The position numbers and the translations under genes were made by a program. A stretch of DNA of 64,000 nt from Trochalopteron elliotii (Eukaryota; Chordata; Aves; Passeriformes; Leiothrichidae). Shown in pieces: positions 14,601-26,600 of the stretch (within the stretch, counting starts at the first letter, position 1; every line of letters begins with the position of its first letter). The DNA lies in contig JANPWX010000009.1 of NCBI GenBank assembly GCA_024734555.1, positions 708,586-772,585 of the forward strand, given 5' to 3'. The notes under the pieces were generated by a model. It searched no databases. It was not told where the DNA came from and saw nothing but the letters and a program-made list of their open reading frames with translations.

Positions 14601-17600
14601 CAGTTTTTTCTTAAAATTCTTCCTAAGTGTATAGAGACCATCACAATGGTCTGTCAGTCATCACCACCAAGATTTGGCCACCACACTGTTCCCTGCCACC
14701 CCTCTGAATAACAGCCTGTTTTAATTGCCAGGTAGTTCTCCACTCTCATTCCTTAGGACTTCTATGAATTCCTTCTCTTGATTGGTGCTTTTTTTTATGT
14801 CCCAGGAGGAGGTAGCTGCCTGTACCCAAAAACTCTTACTGAATAAAATGAAAGCCAGTTAATTACATTTTAAGGTTAACATATTTAAATTATTCTTTAG
14901 CATGTTTGATACTTGAGTGTTTGTTGCAGTTAGCTGAGCTTCATTTGAGGAACATTAACAAGTGATCAATAATTTTATCTGTTCCCCCTCAGTCTCACTG
15001 CATGACAATACCATGCAGAGAATAAAAACACATAATTCTTGAAACTAATAAAACTAAAAAAAGTAACTCAAGAAGCTGGGTTTTTCTAATCTATTATTTT
15101 TATTTACTTCGGAATATATTCTTCTATTTATTTCTGAATTCTTCATGTTTCTGATAGAATATTGCAAGATTTTGCTTCTGGAAATCTGTAAATATTGTGC
15201 ACACCTTTATTATAGCTGCATTGAATATCAAATTTACATTTGATGAAAAACAGCTTTTAAATCCTGCCCAGATTTCTAGACTGAGAATCAGAATACCCGA
15301 ACTTTCTTCCTGTATTTCCAGAGAGTGATTACTGATTATGATAATCATAATTAGAGAATTATAATATTCTTTGAGAGGGTCTGTAGGTCCTCTAAAATGT
15401 CTTACATACTCTAAACAATTTTTTTTTTAATATTTAGTAAATTCTTCTATGGTATTTATCTAAGGTATAGAAGAGAATGCATACATTCTTCCAGAATAAT
15501 TTAAAAACAGCATTGACACAGATGAATCACAAGAACTAGTAAACTGTCTTGTCCTGTTTCACATCTTTGCTGATGATTCAACCTGGAAATATTTGCGATT
15601 TCCCTCAGAAGTGCTATTTTAAACGTCTGTTTTGCAAAGATGTGCACCATGTAAAATCTTTAAAGAAGATACTTGAAGTGTAAGCAAGCAATTTTAATTA
15701 ATACAAATATATCTGCATGTACTACTGATGTAAAACTAACCAAGAAAATACTCTTCAGTATTCAATATTGGCTTATATTGTTATGTTAATGAACAAAATA
15801 AATCTAAGTAGTTTCTAATCAATATAAACTTATTAACATAAATACATTCTATGAAAAGAGTTAATTAAAATATGAAAACATTATTTAAGGGATTTGATTG
15901 AACTTGAGAAACATGGCTACATTTCATATATACCCAAATACTTAGACTGTAGGAGAGACAGCCAAATGATTTTAGGTTTTTCTTGTCCTAACAGATAAAT
16001 ACAGGAATGAGTTTCTCAGAACCTGGATTTTTGGTTTTGTTTATAAGATGTCATTAAGAAAATACATATTAGAGACAGGTTTCAGCAGGCATCACAGATA
16101 TTTCCAGACTGAATCATTTGAGAAAACAGGAGATAAGAGCAAACTAGCTTATGATCCTTATAACAGTAGTAATAGTAGTAACTGGAGGTGCTGCTGGTGT
16201 AAGAATTCATCTGGAAAATACCTGTATTCTCTTTAATACCTTCTTATTACTGCTAATGTAATGTGGGCTCTTTTCTGTATATGTATGTGTAGTTGACTTC
16301 AGTCCATTGAGACCATGCTGCTGACTGGGGTGTTGGTATTTATACAATCACGGAATTATTTAGGTTGGGAAAGACCCCTAAGTTCATGGAGTCCAACTGT
16401 TAACCCAGCACTGCCAAACCCACCACTAAACCATGTCCCTAAGTACCCTGTCTACAAGTCTTTTAGACACCTCTAGGAGTGGTGATTCCACCACTTCCCT
16501 GGGCAGCCTGTTCCAGTGCTTGATAGCCCCTTTGATGAAGAATTTTTTCCTCATATCCAATCTAAACCTCCCCTGCTACAATTCAAGGCCATTTCTGATG
16601 TTTCTTAACTGGGAGAAGAAACCAGCCCTGACCTGGCTCCAGCCTCCTTTAGGGCAGTTGTAGAGAGTGATAAGGTCTCCCTTGAGCCTCCTCTTCTCCA
16701 GATTAAACAACCCCATCTCCCTCAGATGCTCCTCATCAGACTGTGCTCCAGACCCTTCACCAGCTCCAGACCCTTCACCAGCTCCATTGCCCTTCTTGGG
16801 ACACCAGAGCACCACAATGTCCTTCCTGGGCCCAAAACTAAACACATCACTGGAGGTGCAGCCTCACCAGTGCCGAGTACAGGGGGACAATCCCTGCCCT
16901 GCTCCTGCTGGCCACACCATTGCTGATCCAGGCCAGGATGCCATCGGCCTTCTTGGCTACCTGGGCACAGCTGGCTCATGTTCAGCTGCTGTCGACCAGA
17001 ACCCCCAGGTCCTCTTCTGCCGGGCAGTTTCCCAGCCACTGTTTGGTGGCTTGCACTTGTTATTTTATACCTTGATCTTTTGAATAAACTATGTTTGTTT
17101 TCAGCTGTTCACAATTTAGCAGGATGGTGATTAGGTAAGCTCCTTGGTACTGGCAAACCATTTTAGCACTGCCTTTCTGAAAGGAAAAATACACGCTGCT
17201 GAAAACTGTAATTGAAATAAATGACTCTTTATTTTTTGCTGTAATTACCATAATGTAGTTCTGAGCACAGGTGGGAATTTTCTATTAATAGGACTTGTCT
17301 AAAATAAAAAAGAGAAATTGGCAAGGGTTCAGGCCAACATTTGTTTCTAAAACAATTCTAAAATTACTTCAGAAAGCTGTAATAACAAATAATTTCCTAT
17401 ATGACAAGGGTCATTTTTATTTATGTTTTTGCATGTTTGCCTTTTCACAGCTATTAAAAATTGTAGTATTTTTAGTATCATATTTTTATATTTTATTTTT
17501 AAAGGTGTCCTTTTTTTGACCACCCTCCCTGCTGATCTACAGAAATGCTCCCAGATTTACTGCTTGATTGGCAGATATTCCATTAATACAAATGACATAC

Positions 17601-20600
17601 TGTGTTCCACAGTAAGCACACAAAGGCCTTGAAAGACCCTTAAGTAATCACCATATTCATAACTGCTCTGGGAACAGTTCTTTAACTCCAGTGTGCACAA
17701 TCTTGACTCATATCAGTCCACTTACTCAGCTTCTACTTACCAGTGAGAGCTCCAGAAGAATCCAATCCCTCTCTGTAAATATTCCATCCTCTGTAGTAAT
17801 TTTGTGTCATGGCTGAAATATTATTCTTTCCTTTTGTGTCATGTGTGAAATAATATTCTTTCTCATTTATTCTTACCAACCAGAAAATGGCCTGAGAAAT
17901 GAAGACTTAGTCTTTGCTGTACTTTTTGTTGGTCTTGCTGCAGATATTTTTCTTGTATATGTATGTGCAAACACTCTTAATATTGGTATTGGGAAAGGAG
18001 AGACACACAATACTTTATTTCTTAATGTTTAGATGGTTGTTTTTCTTTATTTTTTCTGTCATCATTTGTTTTGGTGTCACGGGTCAAGATGCACAATTCT
18101 TTCTGGCTGCTCTGACCTGTTAGGTCAATATTCATATACAACTGACATAGATACATATGTATTGGTTATATTTTATTCCTTCCCAAGCAAGCCTTGATTT
18201 GTTTGGTCCCTCACTTCTCATTTCTGGGAATAAATAATCTCAGGAATTTTTGTTGCATACATATAAGCTGATCTCAGAGATCACCTCTTATCACTATATT
18301 CAGGGAGATTGTGTCTATTGTTTTGGTCAACTCTGAATTGTCAGGCAGTTTGAGCTGATCATCACTGCAGGTCCCTTCCAACTGAAATATCCTATCCTAT
18401 CCCATCCTATCCCATCCTATCCCCTCTCAGTTGTAGTACTTTGGCTTTATTTGTGATGCATCTTTCTCATGGCTTGTTTTTCAGGTCATATTATCTGCAT
18501 GGAAAAGTAAGATTCCAATAGTTTTACAATAAAAAAATTGGTTTCATTCACCTGAAAATTTTATTTATATATTCCTTTTTGCAAACAAATATAAGAGGTT
18601 AGTCTTTAGTGTAATTACAGCAGACTTCAGGTTTTCATCAATTTCAGTGGCAGTTCCCCTATGAGACCCTGATGTTGAGCAAATATGAGGAATATGGATC
18701 CTAGTTGCTCTGTCTGCAGTACCTACTCCTGAGTTATTCCTTAATTTGTGTGTGATGGAGAGGGTTTATAACTAATTTTAAAAATCTCGTTTAATTTTTC
18801 ATGCACTTTAGGATCTTGACAGTGCTATAATAAAGAGACAGAGTTTAGAGATGGAGATCAGAAACCTCCAAGAGAAGCTGACTGTTAACCAGAAAGCTTT
18901 GGATACCTCAAAGCAGGAACTGCACAATGTGAAGAAATCTTCCAGGGAGTTGGATGCAAGCTTGAAGAGTAGCAGAGAAGAGGCCAGGACTGCTCAGAGC
19001 TCCTTGGAGGCTTTTAAAGAAGAAATTGCTACCCTGCTCAGCTGTGGATCTGCAATAGTTAAACCTTCTGAGAAGACCATTTTGGAGAGGATCCAAGAAA
19101 TAAATTGCAAAGAGGAGAATAAAGAAATAGTAAGTCAGCAACCACTGCACTTGCCCAATGTGTGCATTTATTCTCTTTGGATTCTGTTTCATTTTATTCA
19201 TCTGGTAGAGTGTTGATTCTTTCTGCTTGGGTTTTGAAATTACAGAAACCTTTAATTTTGTTGTCTATTGATTTAAGGTAACAAGGGAGAAGCATCTATG
19301 TTTTACTAAGCAGGACAAGTTCAGAAATTAAATTAGTAATAGATGCTGTTAAGAAGAAAAGACTTGGAATAATCTTTCAGTTACAACATTGAAATTTGGT
19401 TTCTGTGCCAGCAGACATCAAAGATGGCTCTTTGGTTGCTATGACTTAGTGAAATCTGTGAACAAGTATGGATTTGCTGCTACAATGGTGACTTCAAGAA
19501 CTGACTTCTTTCTCAAAGTATATATAATTGATGAGTTGCCACAGGCAACTTCTTGCTCTCTAATCCTCAAAACCTGCACCTAAAAATAAAGATGTGTTTT
19601 TACACTTACAGCTAAACATTATTCAGCATGAAAAGAAGGTAAAAGGAAGGCTCAGGCATGAGGCAATTGAGGTAGTAGTGTTTGCAAAGGTGTGTTTGAA
19701 TGTATAGATAGAGAAGGGACAATTCAGGAGGAAGGTGAGCCAAAATTCAGCCTGACCAATAAGGCGTGTCTTGACATTGCACTGAAGTTTCTCACTTGCT
19801 TACTTACAATTTATTAATTTTGTCAGTGAGGACTATTTATATAATTAAATGTCACACACTAAATCAAAAGCTGCTTTCAGTGAGCCACTGAAAGCCAGCT
19901 TTAATATTCTTGCCAGATTTTGAAATTGTAGCATCTCCTGCTGTGATAGTTTTTAACGACCGCAAATGGTTTTGTATCCTGTCCAAGGCTGGAAAGAGCT
20001 CTTGAAAATACTGTGTGCATTTTGGTGAAGTGTTTTAAAAAAACAAACCCAAACCCCCATGCCATTGGCTTTCTGACCTACCTGGGCACACTGTTGGCTC
20101 AGTTTCAGCCAGCTGTTGACCAGCACCCCCACATCCTTTTCCACCATGGAGCTTCCCAGCCACTCTGCCCAGCCTGTAGCAATGTTGTGACTCAACAGGC
20201 ACTGGCACAGGACCTGGCACTTTGCTTTGTTGAACTTCATACATTGGTATCAGCCCATTGATCCAGCCTGCCCAGATCCCTCGGCAGAGCCTTCCTACCC
20301 TCCTGCAGATCCACACTCCCACCCTGCTTTGTGTCATATGTAAAATGGTTGTAGTTTGAAATTATCCAGTAGCTGCATGAAAACAAAAAGCAGGAAGGAA
20401 GGGGGTTTTATTTTGCAGGCTGCCTGATCAAGCTGCATGAGTCATAGGAATGAGAAGCTGTGGAGGTCAGAACTGCAGGTCCAAGAATGCAGCCTTTGTA
20501 AGATGATGGATCAGGCATGGGTGGGTAACAAGGGTGCAACCTTGTTTTAGGAAATGCCTACCTTGTGGGTTATCCCAAAGCTAGGGATGAAAGTTACACC

Positions 20601-23600
20601 AGGATGCCCCAGGATGATAAAATGACAGCTTCTGCTCTGGTTCTGTGGTATAGTCCTTCACTTTCTCATGTTTATGGAAATTTGAAGCCTCTAAAACCCC
20701 CTTGCAGCCACTCTGCAGGTTGATAAAGGGGCTCTGGGTTCTCTGGCAGCAGTGCATCTCCAGGGGAACAAGTTACTGAAATTCTTACTCCTGCTGGGAG
20801 ATGTGAGATGCAAAAAATCATAAAATATGTTTGTGGGTTCTTGCAGATTTATTATTTTTAGAGTTGTCTACTATTGAGTAGCAGTAATTTCTCAGTGTTT
20901 TTTAGGCAAGTTTGGAGAAAACATTATTTAATTGTAGTTTGAGTTGGAAAACTTTCACTGCCATTAAAATTAATGAGAGCTCTGTGTAGTTACTCTTCAT
21001 TTTATTAACAGGAACCAACAAGGTTTTTAAAATGAAGAGGCTGGTTCGAGATGAGTCTCTGAAAACTGAGTTACAAATGCAATATAATTAATTAAGTAAC
21101 CAAATAATTATATGACAGCTATCATTCCTTTAAATGATAGAGGGAAACAAACAACTTTGTGTATAGGACTGCCTTTCAGTATCTGGTAGTAGTGTAACCA
21201 GATACTTTTAAGCATTTAATTTATAAATAGTTTACAACTTAAAATCTATTACATTATATGCAGGTGTTGTAAAGTTAACAGTGAAGAATTAGAAATTTTT
21301 TCAAAATTGTTCTAGTTGCTTGGTTTGAGATTTTATCCCTTTTGTCCTTGGGCTCTGGCTAGATTATAGAAATTATTATTACTGTTTTTTTTTCAAACAC
21401 AATTTTTTAAACAATGCTTGAGAGTAACCAATTGGGAAACACTCCTCTGAGACTTAATTATCCATATCTACATTCTCCCCTACATGCTGCACGTAGTTTC
21501 TAAATAATTTCTATGCCTTTTCTAATCAACTCCTCAATAAAGTAGTGATTTGTTTGGCTTATTTAAAGGAATGATAGCTGACTGCCAGGTATTGGTGCCG
21601 TGCCCACGTATTTGGAAATTTTGTGTCTGAATGCCTTTGTATTGATTTTTTAGTATATAGCAGTACCTTTTAATCATTTGACTCATCTTATTTATAATAT
21701 CTGCTGTTCACTTTTGGGTGTCTCCGCTTCTGCAAATTTTTCCTGGTGGTTACAGATTTTTTTTTTTTATTTTTAAATGCATATATTTTAAAGATAGATA
21801 TTTTGCCCTATTTTTAATAATTTATTGATTTATCTTTCATATCTTTCTAGCATTTCCCACCTAACCCCATTTGCTTTGTTGATTTGCTTGCTCCCTAGAT
21901 GGTATCTCAGCTTGAAACAAAATTAGCTAAATTGACTAAAGCTTTGGAAAATCAAACCAGATTGTACCATGAAGCCCTGGAGAGGAGCAGGAAAGCTGAA
22001 AAATGTTCTGAGAATTTCCACAATCAACTGATGCACTTGCAAGAGGAATTATTAACTGGAGACATGATGCAAGATGGTTTGAAGCTTGAGAAACAAAAAG
22101 TAGTTGCACACATTATTTACTTTTGAATAGAAGTCACTAAAGGCAGAGTCACAGCTCATTGTATTGCTTTGGTCTCCTGAAACTCTGCGAGTAATGTGAA
22201 TTAGCAAAGTCAGACATCATGTAGGGAGTAATAATACCTTTTCTTTGACCAACAACTGCAGCTGGAAGGTGCAGCTAAGCTTTTGAGTTCCAAGTCCATT
22301 TCTGTGAAACAAAACAAAAGAAACAAACAACCAACCCCCAAAACGCCCCCAAAAAACACCAAGCAAAAAAAACCCAAAATCAAACTACACCCCAAAACCA
22401 GCCTAAAATAAGCCCCTGTCAATATCCCATCAGAAGTCCTTCAATTATTCTCTGATCTCAAAATTTGTCTCATCTCTATGTTTTTCTCTAAAACATCATT
22501 TGGTCTGCAATCCCTTGTAGGCTTTGATTCTTTTATATTATTAGAGAATCATGGCTACTAGGATTTTTTGTCTAATTGTATGAAAGAACACACGTTAGTT
22601 TATAACTCATTCACTTACCAAAGGGTTTGAAAAATGGCATAGTACCTGGAGAGCCAAACACTACAGATAAGAAAAGCAAAGTTGTAGCATGTTGCTGGGC
22701 CAGGATTAATGCTTAGAGGAATCAACAATTTTGTGCTCTTTGTTTTGCCTTAGACTATGATGGAATAACTTTTTTGAATGAAGCATCCATCACACTGGGA
22801 GAAAACCAGAAAAAAAGGAGCTGTTTCTTCTGCTCTGCTTCCTCTGTGAATAACATGTGGCCCTAGATTCTTAAATTATTCTCTAGATTTTGCTGCAATG
22901 AAGAGATATTTTTTGCGATTTTTTTTTGTCAATGAATAACTGCAGCATTTTCTTCTGCTGCTGCTGTTTTTAATTTTTTGAATCAGAAATACCATGAAAA
23001 AAAGGTATTCTTGCTAATGAACAAATGGTTAAACTGGTTTGTTGGGATTTTTTTCTTTTTATTTATTTTGTTGGTTCTTCGCAAAGATAATGGTTTGCAC
23101 CAGAAGTGAGAGGAAACAAAGGGAAATAGTTCTTAGTGAGAAAGAGGGTTTTGGATTTTGCAAGAGGAGCTAATTGAGAGCAAGAGACTAAAGCAATTTT
23201 TAAAGAGCTGGTAGGGTAGGATGAAAGAAGGAAATATTGGATTGAATAATATTTGATATCTGTATGTGTTCACATTAGCAAACCAGATGGAGATGCAATT
23301 AAAATAACCTTTAAAGCAATTTGTAAACCAGTAACTTAAACCAGTAAACCAGTAACAAAGTAAGTGTTGACTAAAGAAGGACATATGGAGAATTTGCAGT
23401 TGTATTGGGTGTGTGCCCAATTGCACCCTTTCAGTATATTATTTCTTGTAGTGTACTTGGCTACAGTAGTTTGTTGGCTGCTGCTATAGTGGGGTTGCTT
23501 TTAAATTGTACTTCATGACTTTTAATGAAGTTTTATCATTCTTCTGTCCACTTTTCCACATCTTAGTATCTGAAATTTCTGGAGCAGCTTAATGAGAAGA

Positions 23601-26600
23601 TGAAGCTGGATAGTCTAGCAGCAGAGCTTGGATTTGATATGACTATGGATGTGATTCTGGCCCGGGTGGAGCAGTTGGTGAAATTGGAAGGGGATGCAGT
23701 GGTTGAGAACAAGACTGCAGCATACAGCCTCAGAAGGAAGGTATGCAAAAAAGACATACCATTCAAAGATAAACATGTGGTTATGTTTCTGTAGTGGCTT
23801 GCTAGAGGCAGCAGACTGTATATGTGCAAGGAATTTCAAAGATGTCCATGATATAAAAAGAAGATAGTGAATGTTTGCAAACTGTGCTAAAAGACTGCAT
23901 ATTGAAATAACTGAGCCCACCAGTCAGTTGAATGTGATACTGCTTTTCACAACTTCTTAAGAAAAAACTATGAAGTTATGGATGTTTATACCTGTATATT
24001 TGTTTACTTTTTAATACACATTTATAGTTCTATAAACAACTGCCATTAATATTTAAATCTAAAGGGATCTGTAAAGGAGGGAGGCACATTACACAAACTT
24101 CTTTAGAAACTAGTAGGATGCTGGTTGTACTTCACCAAGAATTGCAACATTTCCAACAAGAACTGTTCCTTCATTCAGTTGTTCCTACAGGAACAAGTCT
24201 GTTCAAATTTAGTTGAACAGCGCTCTGTGATCCTGTTCTGACATAGGGAAATCTTTTGGGTTTAAGCTTGTCAGACTGGTATAGAGCTGGGAATTGGGTC
24301 TGTTTAAGGTTTAAAACAATAGAGAAGCACAATGAATCAGTAATACAAGGAGTATCAAGTTAGAGTATATATGTTGATATTTTTTCATAAAGTTTTCAAG
24401 AGAGGAAAAGGAGTTCAGGTTATAGATAAAACATGAGGATTAAATCTGCAATTATGTAATACCATGGTCTTTCACATCTATTTTTTCAAATTTCCTTGTG
24501 TTTGGAAATCAAGTTGAAGGCTCAGAAAGAAAAACTTGAAAGCAAAGAGCTGCACATGAACCTTCTGCGGCAGAAAATAACCCAGCTGGAAGAAGATAAG
24601 CAAGTAAGGGCTGCCTTAGCTGTGGAAAGGGATGAGGCCAATCTCACTGTCAGAAAGTTACATAAGATGATAGAGAGGCTACAGAAGCAGCTTGATCTGA
24701 CAAGGGAAACAAATACTGATCTCAAAGCCAAGCTGTCTGAAACCAGTGAACTTAAGGTGAGTTAAAAGATCACATTTGTACTTCTATCCATCTTTCTATT
24801 CCAGTTGGATACAGCTGGACTTTATTTAAAATAAATATGTTCATGGACATCTGCTCAAATCTAGGTGCAAAAGCAAGTATAATATTACAATGTTTTGGGT
24901 ATTTTACAATTTTTCTTGATATGCTAAGTAGCAGCTGCAAAGCACAATGTAAATTTTTGGGCTAGTAGAGGAAAAATACAATATATGCACCCCTTTCTTT
25001 CCTGTTGGTATGACTGTCATGTATTTCCCCATCTGTTGCTCACAGAAGGTCTATTCTGATAGGTATGAGGGGAATTTAACAGGCAAGATTCTAAATTTTA
25101 ATTTTCTGTGTTTTATTGCATTGCAGTAGTAATACATTACCTGCCTTTACTTGGGTGAATACAACTAGTTTGCAGCCAGTGATAGCTTGCCACCACTAAG
25201 AGAAAGGAAGACTGATTTTATGTGACTTTGTGTCTTGTGGCTGATGGAGTGAAATAGACAGCTATGTGCGTGTTCCCACTGAACCATTTTTACCAGCAAA
25301 ACATTTGGCAACTCTCTTTAGTACTGTTTTACCAGGGGCTGGAAGGGAGTGAACCCTCACTGTGGCTTTTCTTTTCTGTTCAGATACCTCTTTTCACAAA
25401 ACCTGTAGAGAATTAACTGTCTTTGAAGGAAAAATCTTTTTGTTAATTGTGTTGAAATATGCCAGTCTCCCTAAATAACTTTTCAGTTCACATGTACATG
25501 TGATGATTTAATGACGAGCCCAAAAGAAACCCAAAATAAACACTAAAGTGCTTATTCATGCTCACTCCTGATATTTTTATTATTTGCTCAAATTAGATGA
25601 AAAAGCATGACAAATTTAACAGTTCCTTATCTTATTGCAGATCAAAACTTTGGAGCAGAACAGAACAATAGAGGAACTCAGTAAGTCTCAAGACAAATTG
25701 AAAAGAATGAAAGAAAAAGCTGAGAAACAACTTAAGTCTGCCAAATCAGAACTTCTTTCAAAGGAGCGTAAAGCTACTGAAGATAAAGAAAAAAACAAAA
25801 CTATGTTAGAAGCAGTTACCAGTGAGATGAAGGTGCTTAAAACAACCCTTGCAGAACTGGCAAAAAGGGAAAGACAGGTAGGTGTATAGGTGTTTGACAA
25901 GTGCTAGGTGTCCATTAGAGTGTATGAAAATGGTATAGGTGGAGCAGTTTAAAGCTGTGCTTTAAACTGTTCCAAACATTATCAAACAAGGAAATATTAG
26001 CTCACACTTGTGAGCCACAGTGTCAGTTGTGATTACAAAGCTATTCTGCAAGTTAAGTTTTGCAAGAGAATAATACAGACATTGTTTTCTTTGCTCATCA
26101 CAAAATATTGTATCACCTTTTAGAGAAGTATTAAAATGCTGTAAAAATCCTAGTATTTCTCTTAAGATGTGGCTTTTTCCAAATATCTCAGGTATAAAAC
26201 TTACCCACTTCTCATCTGTTTCCTTTTGTTTCTCACACATCCATCTCTTGCACTTTCTCCTTGCCAGTTATAAGAGATTCACCAAGACTGAGTGATAGGA
26301 TGAAAGGAAGCAGCCTCAAGTTGTGCTGGGGAGCAGAGGGGGTTTTGATTGGATATTAGGCAAAATTTATTCACTGAGAGGGTAGTCAGGCATTGGAACA
26401 AGTTGCCCAGGGGAGTGGTTGAGTCACCAGTCCTAAAGGTGTTTAAAAGACACCTAGACATGGTTTAGTGATGGACTTGGGAGTGCAAGTTAGGAGTTGG
26501 ACTTGATAATCTTAAATGTCTTTTCTAACCTAAATAATTCAACGAGCCTGTGTTACTATGTATGCGCCATAAATTCCAAGAATGTTGGAAAATACAAGAA

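Larger units (their letters stand above)
12383..18811 (+). other. CCDC170: CCDC170 intron 5, longest intron in the window
   Basis: This 6.4 kb intron carries a CR1 fragment at 16346-17052, a 32-base tandem duplication at 17800-17863, a CR1 tail with a pentamer array at 18345-18424, and a nuclear-receptor half-site palindrome at 18113-18127. An open, phase-0 candidate cassette exon lies at 13031-13183. The rest is AT-rich unique sequence. Confidence 0.75.

Noticed and set aside
16667..17083. 138-codon ORF and overlapping ORFs on both strands
   Set aside because: They lie inside a CR1 fragment and are relics of the element read in chance frames.
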